Positions 1 through 10,062 are shown, numbered from the stretch's first letter. The stretch: DNA of 64,000 nt from a virus (IMGVR_UViG_3300042147_000020:62001-126000), one strand, 5' to 3'. Notes: generated by a model not told the origin, from the sequence alone. Numbers and translations are program-made.

Positions 1-40
1 GCTGGACTACACTAGACACAGACCTACCTCCTTGTTCCCC

Positions 41-2017
41 TTACTGTTTGGTAAGATCCCCCATCATCAGGGCATCTAGCGGATGGTCAGGACGCTTCTT
101 CAAGATGAAGGTCTTAATGTCCTGCAACGTGGCTCCTTGACGCTCGTACGCCATACTGGCCGACAAGCTACGGAAGTCCATGTTGTCCTCGTAGTAACCC
201 ACTTCCCCGTTCACTCGATCCAGCGGCAGCCGGTGATCGCGACCTTCCACACTCTCAACCATGGTCGAAAGGATGATGCCTTCCAAGTGAGCAATGTTCA
301 CGCTCAGCTTAGAGCTGATCAGATCGTAGAAAGCAAACAACGCTTCCTCAGTGTTCGAGTAGGTGTTCGACGATTTAACCTTCGAACGTTTGCCACGTAC
401 TTTCCCAGACTTTGTAGGGGCCGCTTTGATGAAACGCTCAATGTCACCCATGTACTCCACCATGTTGGTGTGCTTCATTGGCAACTTGAACATCGTATCA
501 GAGTAATCCCACTGCGACAGATCAATGATGTAGTCGCCGCGAGAGTTGAGTTCCCAACCTACACGTTTAATGTAGATCAGGGCATCTTCGGTCAAGAAGC
601 TCAACCGGCTACCCATGGACACCGACAGGTTGACTTTATCCAAGTTCCCGTCATCAGCGACAATCTCCAGCGTGATGTCAATGATCTCGGAGAGTTTCTC
701 CAGAGGCAGGTTACGAATCGTGCGAACCCGATTGATGTCAGGCAAGCGCGGTGCGTATTCTGCTGAGATCACCATCTTCACGGAGGAACGCTCAGCCAAG
801 TCAGCGCTGAGTTTGATTTCTGCCCCAGTATTCCCCTGTCTGAGATACACAGCATCGTGCTCACAGATATAGAAGTCATCTACTACCGAACTACCGTCCA
901 AGTGTTTGGTCGACAGAACGTTCTGGGATACCAGCTCACATAGAGTGGTGGCACATACGTGACCCAATACAGTGTGTGGCGGAATCGAGAAGGAGATCTC
1001 ACCCAAGCAAACCGAGCAGACGCCGTAGCGATCTGGGTGACGACACTTCAGTACGGAACGCACTTCAATCTCTTCGCCAATCAGTTCACGTGACGACTTC
1101 AGGATTGGCTTCAAGCCTTCTGCCGTCTTGTAGTACTTACCTTCCAACGCTTGGAAGTTACCAGCCGTGACTTTCCACAGGATGGTGTCTTGAGTACCAC
1201 AGTCTTCGTAGTGCACATGCTGCAACGTCGCACAACCCAACTGCATCTTCCGGTTGAAGTACTCGGAGTCAGCCACTGGATCTTTAGCAGCCCAGAGAGC
1301 CTTGGAGGCCGAACGGGATTCTACCAGTGCGTCGTACAGGCTCACCAAGCCCTGGGTGTAGTTACGCATGACCGGATCGTGGAAGATCCGTGAGTCAATG
1401 TCAGTCAGGAAGCCCCGCAAGGAAACTACCTGCAACACCTGACCCAAGCTAACCAGTTTGGACTTTACCGCCTTACCGATAGGATTCCCTTGGAGTTCAT
1501 TGGGATCTTTCAGCACAGCAGACACACCACGATAGGTATCGTCGATGGAGTTCTGCGTAGGCTTAGCCGCAGCGTTCAACGCAGCGATCTTCGGGTGGCG
1601 GATTACGTCAACGAAGTCCGTGATGCAGATACTGGCCACTTCCTCTTCCAGTCCAGTCACGGTGTCGTTGTAGATGTCTTGCTCCACGTCGTAGATCCAA
1701 CCGGACCACTCAGTGTTGTCAAACGCCGTACGCGTGGTGTTGCAATAATCCATCGCTAGGCTACGACCAAACGCCAGCAGGTTGTTGAAGGTATCCTTCG
1801 TCAGGCGCTCATCACCCATGTGCGATTTCTTCAGACACGGAATCTGAGGATACGCACGGTTGAAGATGGCGCAGTACCAAGTAAAGATAGTGGCTTCACG
1901 CTCCACCACCATTTCACCATCGTCGAACACCATGATGAACTTCGCCTCTGGGGATTCCAAGTCCCAGATTTGTTTCTTCGTCAACTGGTAAATGTCACGG
2001 GCGTTGTAACGATTCAT
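41..2017 (-). CDS. RNA polymerase beta' subunit, C-terminal part (non-virion RNAP)
   Basis: 658 aa. Resembles the C-terminal half of a multisubunit RNAP beta' subunit: the stretch around residues 235-275 (RSASKALWAAKDP, ending in EDCGTQ) matches the conserved region preceding the EDCGT motif. It is followed by a Cys-rich segment (CRHPDRYGVCSVC) and GHVCATTLCELVSQNVLSTKH, equivalent to the trigger-loop approach. Start chosen at the ATG behind GAGGAGGAAC. It follows the beta C-part gene after a 9-nt gap, the order I recall for phiKZ gp71-73/gp74. It should assemble with the beta' N-part at 14.7-16.1 kb and a beta N-part outside the window to form the polymerase that transcribes middle and late phage genes. 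Confidence 0.85.
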   Translation of the reverse strand: MNRYNARDIYQLTKKQIWDLESPEAKFIMVFDDGEMVVEREATIFTWYCAIFNRAYPQIPCLKKSHMGDERLTKDTFNNLLAFGRSLAMDYCNTTRTAFDNTEWSGWIYDVEQDIYNDTVTGLEEEVASICITDFVDVIRHPKIAALNAAAKPTQNSIDDTYRGVSAVLKDPNELQGNPIGKAVKSKLVSLGQVLQVVSLRGFLTDIDSRIFHDPVMRNYTQGLVSLYDALVESRSASKALWAAKDPVADSEYFNRKMQLGCATLQHVHYEDCGTQDTILWKVTAGNFQALEGKYYKTAEGLKPILKSSRELIGEEIEVRSVLKCRHPDRYGVCSVCLGEISFSIPPHTVLGHVCATTLCELVSQNVLSTKHLDGSSVVDDFYICEHDAVYLRQGNTGAEIKLSADLAERSSVKMVISAEYAPRLPDINRVRTIRNLPLEKLSEIIDITLEIVADDGNLDKVNLSVSMGSRLSFLTEDALIYIKRVGWELNSRGDYIIDLSQWDYSDTMFKLPMKHTNMVEYMGDIERFIKAAPTKSGKVRGKRSKVKSSNTYSNTEEALFAFYDLISSKLSVNIAHLEGIILSTMVESVEGRDHRLPLDRVNGEVGYYEDNMDFRSLSASMAYERQGATLQDIKTFILKKRPDHPLDALMMGDLTKQ

Positions 2018-2026
2018 AGTTCCTCC

Positions 2027-4228
2027 TCAGGACTCTTTCTTATAGACGAAGCGAATACCGGCACATTCAAGGATATGTCGCACGAACAGATTGTTACGAC
2101 CGTTGCCTACTGGATGTTCCTTACGGTCAATAACAGTTTGAATGTCGGTAGGCTTGTCAGCCCGCAAGAGATTGGCCAGAATCTCTTTACCCACGGTTGG
2201 ATTGTTCGACTGGTCGATAATGTCTGCCCAGACAGCACCACCACAAGTTGCCGCACCCAAACGCACTTCTGCTTCACCAGTCATCCGTACCGGCTGAGCT
2301 GCTCCAGGATAACTGTTCTTGTCGCCTTTGGTGATCTTGGCTGGAATGCCGTGGTGTTGCAGCTTCGGTGCAGAAACACCTGACCAATCGCCACCAGTCT
2401 TCTCCAACACAATGATGTCAGCACCGCCAATCAGGATATTCTCCTTCGTGACGATCTTGTTACCATTGATCCCGCCAAACGTAACCGGACCGTATACAGG
2501 AGGGAATTCCGCCCGCAGTTGGTCGATCATGGTTGGGTAATCCACTGGGGAGTTGTTAGGCATCCACAGGTAGATCCCATCACGCAGTACAGTCAGAACG
2601 TGAGGTTCCCCTTTGTTGAGGTAGTCAGGTTCATCCATCACCTGCACCATCCACGGAGAGACAATGAGGTAGAAGCGGCGCAGACGTTGCCAAGCAGCAT
2701 CGCACTTTGCAGGATCTAGACGCGGACCCCAGTTTGGCACTTGAGACTTGAACAGGCTCTGCTTGGCATCTTTAGGAATGTCAGAACCATCTTTCGCAAA
2801 ACCAAACTCAGCACGCAGTTGCTTGGTGAGGCGATCAGCACAGGCGTTGATGTAGGGTTCGTACAGACAGCCCAAGTTCATACGCTTGATCACGGAATAT
2901 GGTTCCATGATAATGTCCGCACGGTTGCCTTCAGCATCGACTGGCATCCGGTGGGCTGGCCACACTTGACAGATTACGCCCTTGTTACCGTGGAACCCAG
3001 ACAGCTTCGCACCATCAGTAGGCTGCGTTTCGAACTCAATGGTGATCTCAACACGCCAATCGTCCAGAGGCTGACGACGGTGAGTCTTGTTCACCTGAAC
3101 ACTTTGAGCACCGTGTGGACGGTTCACGTAACCCAAGGCTTCAAAGATCAAGCGATGGAACTCGTGGCTCAGGTTCAAGTTCGGGCCGTATTCCTTCTTG
3201 AGTTGCTTGTGGACTTCCAGAATCCGGTTGTAGAACCGCATGGCTGCCTGATGATACTTGCTCATCTGACGTTCCATACCCACTGGAGTCGGTGGGTTAC
3301 GGTTGGTATCATCGTGGTGTACCACAATGTCCACTACACGGGCCCGAGGCGTCACGTAGGTGAGTCGGTCGTAGACGTAGTCCACTTCCTTCAGTGCAGC
3401 CACCGACATCTCTACAGGAGCTAGCAGAGGGTTGTACGGACGGGTTGCAAACAACAGACCATCTGCACGGACGTAGTCACCAATGTCCGGGAATGGCTTG
3501 TACTCGTCAGGACGGTTGGGGTCAGCGTACAGGTTCAGGAACATGTGGTTCTTACCTGCGGACTCCACATACTTCTTGAAGCCCTTCGCGGTGATCTTCG
3601 GCAGCACGTCGTCTGCTACAATCACACCGTCTTCAATCACGCCTGCAAGTGACATGTACGCCACCTTCAGTTCCAGCGATGGCGTGTAGTTACCGTGTTC
3701 GTCAATGTTCGGCGAGTCAGCTACCACAGAACCGGCTGGGATACGACTACCAGCATACAGCTTGGTGGACAAGTCCTTGTTGAACTTGTACTTAAAGCCG
3801 AAGTACTGGTGGTTACAGTTGAAACGTGGGACAGACATCATCCCGACTTCTTTTGTTTCTGCATCTTCGTAGATGTAAATCGTTTCAGGGTTTTCGACAA
3901 TGGAGTCACCACCCATGGTCTGAGGGTACCGCTCAATCTCAGCAATGATGGTAACGTTGGTGTCGAACTTCTTTGCAAAGGTGAATTTACCAAACTCACG
4001 CTCAGTACCAGTCTGCTGGCGGCGTTTGCTGGCCCCTTTGATCACAAGGGCTTGGCCGAGCTGAGAGTTAACCATCTGCACCCGAGAAGCACTGTTACCA
4101 CGGATGTGGGTAATCATGCTGCCCATACCACCGATCTCTGGAAACAGTTGGTATTCTGTTGCCATCGGATCTTGGTTCATGTAGTGCGGAATCGGGTTAC
4201 CACTTGCGTCGACGGGTGATTCGTTCAT
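2027..4228 (-). CDS. RNA polymerase beta subunit, C-terminal part (non-virion RNAP)
   Basis: 733 aa. Contains the beta-subunit signature KLSGFHGNKGVICQVWP followed by MPVDAEGNRADIIMEPYSV and KRMNLGCLYEPY, equivalent to cellular beta (K-x-AGRHGNKG, MPY-GTPVDI, PSRMNIGQ). The N-terminal half of beta is absent, so the subunit is split as in phiKZ. Start after TTAGGAGCGCTTT. It sits directly upstream of the beta' C-part with 9 nt between them, suggesting co-transcription and coupled assembly. An early-type TATATTA promoter lies about 65 nt upstream, fitting transcription by the injected virion RNAP. Confidence 0.9.
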   Translation of the reverse strand: MNESPVDASGNPIPHYMNQDPMATEYQLFPEIGGMGSMITHIRGNSASRVQMVNSQLGQALVIKGASKRRQQTGTEREFGKFTFAKKFDTNVTIIAEIERYPQTMGGDSIVENPETIYIYEDAETKEVGMMSVPRFNCNHQYFGFKYKFNKDLSTKLYAGSRIPAGSVVADSPNIDEHGNYTPSLELKVAYMSLAGVIEDGVIVADDVLPKITAKGFKKYVESAGKNHMFLNLYADPNRPDEYKPFPDIGDYVRADGLLFATRPYNPLLAPVEMSVAALKEVDYVYDRLTYVTPRARVVDIVVHHDDTNRNPPTPVGMERQMSKYHQAAMRFYNRILEVHKQLKKEYGPNLNLSHEFHRLIFEALGYVNRPHGAQSVQVNKTHRRQPLDDWRVEITIEFETQPTDGAKLSGFHGNKGVICQVWPAHRMPVDAEGNRADIIMEPYSVIKRMNLGCLYEPYINACADRLTKQLRAEFGFAKDGSDIPKDAKQSLFKSQVPNWGPRLDPAKCDAAWQRLRRFYLIVSPWMVQVMDEPDYLNKGEPHVLTVLRDGIYLWMPNNSPVDYPTMIDQLRAEFPPVYGPVTFGGINGNKIVTKENILIGGADIIVLEKTGGDWSGVSAPKLQHHGIPAKITKGDKNSYPGAAQPVRMTGEAEVRLGAATCGGAVWADIIDQSNNPTVGKEILANLLRADKPTDIQTVIDRKEHPVGNGRNNLFVRHILECAGIRFVYKKES

Positions 4229-4289
4229 AAAGCGCTCCTAACAGGGTGGAGTTAATACAGGAGATCTTGGATGCACGTACCCTTGATCC

Positions 4290-4315
4290 CATTAATAATA
4301 TAGGTTTCAAAAGCT
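4290..4315 (-). promoter_or_regulatory. early-type promoter (TTTGAAACCTATATTA)
   Basis: Read on the minus strand, TTTGAAACCTATATTATTAATG lies 62-87 nt upstream of the RNAP beta C-part start. One of ten copies in the window; the core matches the TATATTAC early consensus of phiKZ-like phages. Confidence 0.7.
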
Positions 4316-4340
4316 TTTTAATGAACGTGAGGTTCTGACC

Positions 4341-4685
4341 ATGGCAATGCCAATAGACCAGTTGCAGGTTAACAGTGGGGCAGCTATCTATTACGATGCT
4401 GCGTTCCGTCGCGTGCTGGAAACCCACATGGGACTCCTACGCAACCTAGCCTCAACACAACTTGTACAGATCGAAGCACAACTGGCGTATAAGTACGAAT
4501 TCGACTTCTACGGACTGTTGCAGGAAAAGGGTGTGGCTGAACACATGCACTGGGTTATCCTTCGTGTGAACGATATGGTTGACCCGCGAGAGTTCAAGTC
4601 TACGATGGATCGGCTGTATGTTCCCTCGGCAGAAGTGGTTGACGCCATCCGAAAGCTTCACATGACCAGCGCTACAAAGATTTAA
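4341..4685 (+). CDS. conserved phage protein of unknown function
   Basis: 114 aa, the only plus-strand gene in the first 18 kb. No recognised domain; mostly helical with an acidic/aromatic middle (AYKYEFDFYGLL). Start ATG behind GAGGTTCTGACC. It lies divergently from the RNAP beta gene and convergently with the next one, and is closed by a strong bidirectional hairpin. The reverse strand across this span has an open frame of similar length, but the ribosome-binding site and downstream terminator favour this one. Confidence 0.7.
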   Translation: MAMPIDQLQVNSGAAIYYDAAFRRVLETHMGLLRNLASTQLVQIEAQLAYKYEFDFYGLLQEKGVAEHMHWVILRVNDMVDPREFKSTMDRLYVPSAEVVDAIRKLHMTSATKI

Positions 4686-4691
4686 CAAGAC

Positions 4692-4730
4692 AAAAAAAGA
4701 AAGGGAGCGTGAGCCCCCTTTCTTTATGCC
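4692..4730. terminator. bidirectional terminator with TTTATGCC tail
   Basis: AAAGAAAGGG and CCCTTTCTTT form a 10-bp stem with an A-run before and TTTATGCC after, between convergent genes. Confidence 0.8.
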
Positions 4731-4732
4731 GC

Positions 4733-6037
4733 TTAGATCCCGTTCGGGAACATTACCGCTGGCTGGTTAAAGCTTTGGGGTGTGTTGAAGAACCCCTGCG
4801 GTTGTGCCTGTTGAACGTAGCCGCCACGCGTTACTTGTTGTGGCTGCTGGAACTGTTGCTGCGGTTGGTTACGGAACAGCCCAGGTTGCTGGAACTGTTG
4901 TTGTTGCTTGAACAGCGCTTGCTGCTGTTGCAGAGCTGGGTTGTGCGAGACGACCGAGTTCCACGACAGACCAGAACCAGTGCTAGCAACAGGCGCTGGC
5001 GCTGGAGCAGGTTGCTGGGTGAAACCCGTTGGCGCTGGCTGTTCGTTCCATGGTGGAACAAACGCCGCCGGTTTGGCTTCGGACTCACGGTCAACCACAG
5101 CTTGTGCAAACTTGCTGGTGTCAACGTGTGGGTGCTGGTGCGGTTTTGCCTGAGTGGACTCAGCAGCTTCACCGGAATCGCCTTCGTTACCGGACAGCGA
5201 CGGGATCAGGTCACGATACTGGGCCAGATCAGCGATATGCTTCTCAAAACCCAACTCGATGTGCAGGTCCGCCGGGTTGTCCAAGTGTTTCTTGAACAGG
5301 TTAGTAACCTTGTTCAGTTTGCTGGCGATCTTCGCGTAGCTGGTCAGCAGTGCGTGCAGGTTCGGAGCAGCCAAGCTATTGCTACCGAAGGAGTAGGTTT
5401 CACCTTCAGCATCAGGTAGCACGTAGTTGAACAAGGCGGTGATGGCCTTCTTGTTCTTCAGGCTGTTCAGGTTTACGCCACAAGCGTAAGTACCTTCCGA
5501 CTTCAGTTGCTCGATCAGAGGGAAGTCCACTACGCACACGCGCTGGAACTTCTTACCCTTGTACTCGCCACCGCGCTTGACGTACATGTTGATCATGCGG
5601 TGTTCGCCGTCGATCGACACTACGTCCAGCAGTTTTTCCAGCTTGGTCAGAGTTTCTTCCTTGACGTTCGGGATCAGGTCGAGGAATTCATTCTGCGTTG
5701 GCGACAACTTCTTGTGGTAGTCGTGATCAACCGCGATGCCCATCAGCTCGGTCACCAAGCAGGTAGCCACGGTGGTCAGGCGGTTCAGGCAGGCGATCTT
5801 CAGTTTGCGGAACACTGGGGATTCGCCACGGATGATTGCTTCGGACAGTGGGTGGAACGCGAGGGTGTTCGCCCAGTCCGGATTCGCCAGCACGTCATGT
5901 ACTGGCAGAACCAGACGCTTGCCGCTCACTTGCACCGGAACTTTGTTGTTGCCGATCACGAAGCTGATCAAGTGGTTTTCATCGACCACGAAATTAACAG
6001 ACTTCAGGATCGACTGATACAACTCGATGATAGTCAT
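4733..6037 (-). CDS. phiKZ gp70-position protein with Gln-rich tail
   Basis: 434 aa, no recognised domain. Residues 1-270 look globular; the last 130 are low-complexity (PAPAP, runs of QQ, NQPQQQFQQPQ), ending FNQPAVMFPNGI. The start chosen is the ATG overlapping the stop of the upstream gene (ATGA) behind GGGAAGG; an in-frame ATG five codons earlier is possible. By order (gp68, gp69, gp70, then RNAP beta C-part) it corresponds to phiKZ gp70. The disordered Q-rich tail suggests a multivalent scaffold or RNA/protein-binding role, which is inference. Confidence 0.65.
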   Translation of the reverse strand: MTIIELYQSILKSVNFVVDENHLISFVIGNNKVPVQVSGKRLVLPVHDVLANPDWANTLAFHPLSEAIIRGESPVFRKLKIACLNRLTTVATCLVTELMGIAVDHDYHKKLSPTQNEFLDLIPNVKEETLTKLEKLLDVVSIDGEHRMINMYVKRGGEYKGKKFQRVCVVDFPLIEQLKSEGTYACGVNLNSLKNKKAITALFNYVLPDAEGETYSFGSNSLAAPNLHALLTSYAKIASKLNKVTNLFKKHLDNPADLHIELGFEKHIADLAQYRDLIPSLSGNEGDSGEAAESTQAKPHQHPHVDTSKFAQAVVDRESEAKPAAFVPPWNEQPAPTGFTQQPAPAPAPVASTGSGLSWNSVVSHNPALQQQQALFKQQQQFQQPGLFRNQPQQQFQQPQQVTRGGYVQQAQPQGFFNTPQSFNQPAVMFPNGI

Positions 6038-7560
6038 AGTTGACCTTCCCAAGGATTGTGGATGTTGCCGCCAACAGGTGGGACGACGAGATTATTGGAC
6101 TGTGCGTGTTGATGGTGTTGAGCCATCCCTTGTTGCACAGAGTGTTTGATGTCCAAGTTGTTGGCCATCTGATCGAAGTCCTTCACCAGGCCGAAGACGG
6201 CTTCTTGGTTATACGACATCACCGGTGCAGTCAGTGCATCAGCGAACCCAGTGAAGCAGTGAGGAGCCATTGTCCCACCATTCAAAGAGATGTTGACGTA
6301 CGTCTCACCGAACATGTCCACTTGAACAGACATGTTGAACTTGGTCATGCGGTTGTTCGACAACCCTTGCAACACGCTGCCGATCAGCCGTTGTTTGAAC
6401 ATCTCGATATACCGAGTCATGTCCATCTGAGCGAACGACAGGTAGTTCGGTGCGATGTCCACCACGTACTCACCACCGAGGGTATCGTTGGTTGCAGTGA
6501 AGTTCAGACCGATCAGCATCAGTTCCGACATGATTGCAGGAACTTCGCGGGCCACCGTAGTAGCCGCCATGCATTCAGGTGTTGCTGCTGCAAGGTTAGC
6601 GGTTTGACCAGCTTGGTGCAATTGCTGCACGTACTTGGATTCACCACCAGTCACAGCAGCGACGTGGTCGAGGCCAGGGCTAACCTGACACAGCGAACCG
6701 TACGTGATGCTACCGTCTTCGTTGAAGTTCAACGTACGGCAGATCGCATGGAACAGCGGATCTTCGTTGATCACCGACTCAGCCACGTTACCGATGGCGT
6801 ACGACATGGCTTCCGCAGGAGAGGACATGCCACCCATTGCGTTGGTAACCGAATCCCGATAGTTGCTCAGGACGGTAGACATGTAGACGTTGGTCAGCTC
6901 GTTGCTACGGCGAGACTTCTTCGGCAGCAAGTCTGCGAAGAGCAGACGACCATCGTTGTAAGGCTCAGTCCCGGACTGCATCGACACTTCCATAATGCTG
7001 AAGATGTCTTCTGGGCGGGTGGACATTGCCACTTCCGACTGGTCTTGGTTGAAGCTTGGGTTGTACTTACCGAACAGCAGGTGACTGGAATCAATCACCG
7101 AGGAACGAACCGCGTTGCCGTGACCAGCATCGTAAGTGCTGTGTTGCAGTGTCACGGTGTTATTGAAGAACAGCTTCATGGCTGGGTCGAATACGACCTG
7201 ATTGTTGTTGGTGCGGTGGTAGCCTGGGTAATCGGTGTAGCCCGTCACGTAGCTGATCAGGTTGGCACCCATCGCTTGGCTATGGACTTCCATCATGAAA
7301 CGCAGGCGCTGTTCGCCCCAACCGTTTGCAATCTGGATGTTGGTCATCAAGTCTGCCTTCGGACGCAGCAGTTGACCAGAGAACGGTGCCAGAACACCGG
7401 CGTTGATGTTACGACCGCCTTTGGTTACTTCTTGCAGGATCGACATGGACTGGAAGTCGATGTTGTCGCCTAGGTAGAACGGACGGAGGAACTGGTCGCC
7501 GTAAGTACCGGTTGGGCAGAACAACAACTTGGTAATCTGGAAGCTTGCACGAGGGTTCAT
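6034..7560 (-). CDS. phiKZ gp69-position protein
   Basis: 508 aa, no motif I can name. Well-folded composition, Met/Asn-rich, without membrane segments. Stop overlaps the next start (ATGA), so translation is coupled. Its place between the gp68- and gp70-like genes makes it the phiKZ gp69 equivalent. From memory, gp69 has been linked to protein import into the phage nucleus (Imp1/PicA). That link rests only on remembered synteny and needs a profile search. Confidence 0.6.
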   Translation of the reverse strand: MNPRASFQITKLLFCPTGTYGDQFLRPFYLGDNIDFQSMSILQEVTKGGRNINAGVLAPFSGQLLRPKADLMTNIQIANGWGEQRLRFMMEVHSQAMGANLISYVTGYTDYPGYHRTNNNQVVFDPAMKLFFNNTVTLQHSTYDAGHGNAVRSSVIDSSHLLFGKYNPSFNQDQSEVAMSTRPEDIFSIMEVSMQSGTEPYNDGRLLFADLLPKKSRRSNELTNVYMSTVLSNYRDSVTNAMGGMSSPAEAMSYAIGNVAESVINEDPLFHAICRTLNFNEDGSITYGSLCQVSPGLDHVAAVTGGESKYVQQLHQAGQTANLAAATPECMAATTVAREVPAIMSELMLIGLNFTATNDTLGGEYVVDIAPNYLSFAQMDMTRYIEMFKQRLIGSVLQGLSNNRMTKFNMSVQVDMFGETYVNISLNGGTMAPHCFTGFADALTAPVMSYNQEAVFGLVKDFDQMANNLDIKHSVQQGMAQHHQHAQSNNLVVPPVGGNIHNPWEGQL

Positions 7561-7590
7561 CTTTTCTTCGACCTTCTTTAGTCAGGGAGA

Positions 7591-9111
7591 TTAGGTTGGG
7601 ACGCGTTCGAGAATCAAGCGAGCCAACTGGTTCTTGATCTCAGCCGGAACGACCATGTCGCCGTTCACAACGTGCTTCGCTACATCTGGCAGCAACTCTT
7701 TAGGCAAGTTCAACGACCAATAGCACTTGGACATTTCGCTGGTCAGCAGGTTGATTGCACGGATAGCGACGTTGTTCTGACGATCCGACTGTGGTTTACC
7801 ACTCTGACGCTGGGCGTAAGGGTAGCGTTCCATCAAGGCTGCGATGTACTCTTTGGAGACGCGTGCACGGAAATCACCCGTGGTCAGTGCGTACTCTTCA
7901 TCGTAGACGGCAGGTTGGGCAGTCATCAGCGCTGCCAGTTCTTTGTAACCCCAGTGCCACAACAACGCTTGGGTTACCCCAATCGTGCGCAGTAGTGCTG
8001 GTTTGCTCAGGCTTGGGATAGCCCGTGCCGACAGCGAACGTGCCATTACCCACTGACACAAGGTCATGTGGTGTTGATCAACCCGCATGTTGGTCATCTG
8101 GATGGAAATCCCCACGAACCCTTCGACTAACTCGATTGGTACGGTTGGATCGACCTTTACCGCCATAGCAGTATAGTTCTCTGTATAAACAGACAGCATG
8201 ATGATGTCGCCGTTGGACACCTCTTGCTTGATCTTGTAGTTCTCAGCCGAAGACATGTTATCTTCTTCAGCCTTCTCCGCCGCATTGCGCTTTGGAATGA
8301 TGCTACCCGCTTTCCAGAAGTTCCGGTCGAGCGAGTTCAGGCTGGTGTCAATAGTGTGGAATACGTTGGAGATCACGCTGGAGTTGTTATCCTCCACGGT
8401 CACTTCACCAATACTCACCTTACGGACAATCACCTTTGCCAACAACCAGTCTGGCAATTCGGTAGATCCCAACGACTTGAACACGGCCCCGTTAGAGACT
8501 TTCTCCAGTTGTGCGTAGGAATCAATGTACACCCGCAGACGATCCATTGCTGGACAGTCGTAGATCCACGCTTCGCTGATCAGCGACATCGCGTACCATT
8601 CCTTGTAGTTGTTGCCAACTTCTCGGAAGATCTGTTCCACGTATTCGCCGAAGATTGGAACCATCGGACGGTGCGCTACCGACATCACACCCAACTGGTA
8701 GTAGTCGTCACGCAGATACGTTTTGTTTTGCGGCTTGTCGTCGTACTCGGTTTTGGTAGTCGTCGGGATTACTACCTTACCGTGCATCCGCATCCACGAG
8801 GTGAGGTCATCACTAGGGATACAGCCGTACATTTCCCGGACCAACTTGATCAGACGTTTCTTCATCCGATCTTTATCCGCTACAGTCTTGATGACTTCGT
8901 GGATTGCTACGTAGTGCGCCCAGATCGCATCCTGCTGGTGCGAAGGGAGAGATGCAAAGAATGCGTTGATCTGCGTGAACAGGTTCGGCAAGTCTTTGAA
9001 ATTGTTCCGACGATAGATAATCGAAACGCCCCAGTCCAGAAACTCATCGCCGTGCACGGTACGGAGAGTGGTGAGTTCGCTGGGCTTTTCACTGATGTTA
9101 TCAATACGCAT
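7591..9111 (-). CDS. candidate fifth subunit of the non-virion RNAP (phiKZ gp68 position)
   Basis: 506 aa. No conserved RNAP motif is visible. In phiKZ the fifth nvRNAP subunit gp68 (about 520 aa) lacks sequence similarity to cellular subunits and lies a few genes upstream of the beta C-part; this gene has the same position and size. Start set at the ATG behind AGGATAG rather than an in-frame TTG nine codons upstream. An early-type promoter lies about 30-55 nt upstream. Confidence 0.6.
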   Translation of the reverse strand: MRIDNISEKPSELTTLRTVHGDEFLDWGVSIIYRRNNFKDLPNLFTQINAFFASLPSHQQDAIWAHYVAIHEVIKTVADKDRMKKRLIKLVREMYGCIPSDDLTSWMRMHGKVVIPTTTKTEYDDKPQNKTYLRDDYYQLGVMSVAHRPMVPIFGEYVEQIFREVGNNYKEWYAMSLISEAWIYDCPAMDRLRVYIDSYAQLEKVSNGAVFKSLGSTELPDWLLAKVIVRKVSIGEVTVEDNNSSVISNVFHTIDTSLNSLDRNFWKAGSIIPKRNAAEKAEEDNMSSAENYKIKQEVSNGDIIMLSVYTENYTAMAVKVDPTVPIELVEGFVGISIQMTNMRVDQHHMTLCQWVMARSLSARAIPSLSKPALLRTIGVTQALLWHWGYKELAALMTAQPAVYDEEYALTTGDFRARVSKEYIAALMERYPYAQRQSGKPQSDRQNNVAIRAINLLTSEMSKCYWSLNLPKELLPDVAKHVVNGDMVVPAEIKNQLARLILERVPT

Positions 9112-9139
9112 ACGTTCTATCCTAGTGGAGTACTGCAAC

Positions 9140-9165
9140 TAGATGATATATACTTCAAATATCTT
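9140..9165 (-). promoter_or_regulatory. early-type promoter (TTTGAAGTATATATCA)
   Basis: Minus-strand ATTTGAAGTATATATCATCTAG upstream of the gp68-like gene; a variant of the TATATTA motif with TATATCA. Confidence 0.6.
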
Positions 9166-9222
9166 TGTATGGCATACAGCCAACACATAGTCCGGCTATG
9201 AGAGACAGGAGGACTTAGAGTC

Positions 9223-9247
9223 GAGCCAGGTCGTATTGACCCAGCTC
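9223..9247 (-). terminator. hairpin downstream of the SSB-like gene
   Basis: GAGCCAGGTC and GACCCAGCTC form a 10-bp stem with two wobbles around a 5-nt loop, just after the stop codon. No T-run. Confidence 0.5.
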
Positions 9248-9262
9248 TCCTCTATTCAGTAG

Positions 9263-9994
9263 TTACATCGGGAAGTCGTCGTCGTCGAAGCCGCCAGCCT
9301 GAGTCTGGTTGCCGCCGCCTTCGTTACGCTGTTTCCAGCCACCACCATCACCGCCACCTTGGCGCTGTTGGCCACCGCCCTGAGGACGCTGCTGTTGACC
9401 GCCACCACCGTTGAAGTCTTTCTTCACCGGCTCAACGTACTCTTTCACAGCTACGGCAGCCATCATGTTGGCCAGCATGTTGCGATAGCCGCGCAGGAAG
9501 TAGTTGGACGCTTGGCGTTTGTCCATCGGATTACCGTCGGTGCCAATCATGGCGTGGTAGTTCGATGGTAGCAGGTTGAACTTCAGGTACGGGCGATCTT
9601 TCGCCACGACAGCCAAGAACAGGCAGCCTTCTTTGTCACGACCGACACAGGTAGTGGAAACCAGCTTCGGTTGGTCGGAACGCTTGCCTTCGAAGAAGGT
9701 GTGGTTCAGGTTCTGGATCTTCAGAACCATGCCGTCTTCCAGGGTCAGTGCGTCTTGCATCGCTTCGAGCAACATGTAGAACGTAGGCATGTCCATCGCA
9801 GCGCGGATGTTGCCGTTCATCTTGTCGTTCGGGACGTTGGTGTAAACGTCGATGCGCGGGTTGTTGCTTACCAGCGAGATCGCGAACGAGCCAGGCTTTT
9901 GTGCACCCTGAGCAGGTGGGCAAGACAGACGGAGTTTGAACTCGTCCATTGCGTTCTTGGCGCGAGGTGGGGCTTGAAATTGTGGACCGGCCAT
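9263..9994 (-). CDS. single-stranded-DNA-binding-like protein
   Basis: 243 aa. A folded N-terminal domain (about 1-180) is followed by a Gly/Gln/Asn-rich linker (GGGGQQQRPQGGGQQ) and an acidic, phenylalanine-containing extreme C-terminus (FDDDDFPM, 236-243). That architecture is typical of SSB proteins, whose acidic tip recruits replication and repair partners. I did not recognise an OB-fold signature, so the call rests on architecture and on its neighbour, an Mre11-like nuclease. It probably acts in replication inside the phage nucleus. Confidence 0.55.
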   Translation of the reverse strand: MAGPQFQAPPRAKNAMDEFKLRLSCPPAQGAQKPGSFAISLVSNNPRIDVYTNVPNDKMNGNIRAAMDMPTFYMLLEAMQDALTLEDGMVLKIQNLNHTFFEGKRSDQPKLVSTTCVGRDKEGCLFLAVVAKDRPYLKFNLLPSNYHAMIGTDGNPMDKRQASNYFLRGYRNMLANMMAAVAVKEYVEPVKKDFNGGGGQQQRPQGGGQQRQGGGDGGGWKQRNEGGGNQTQAGGFDDDDFPM

Positions 9995-10062
9995 TTTGAA
10001 TCTCCAGAACTTTTGTTTCGTACAAATTATGGGAGTTCCCCGTATTTCAATACAGGGAGTCG

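Noticed and set aside
6040-7473. A 477-codon plus-strand frame opposite the gp69-like gene
   Set aside because: Shadow of a well-supported coding frame; His/Val-rich, no RBS.
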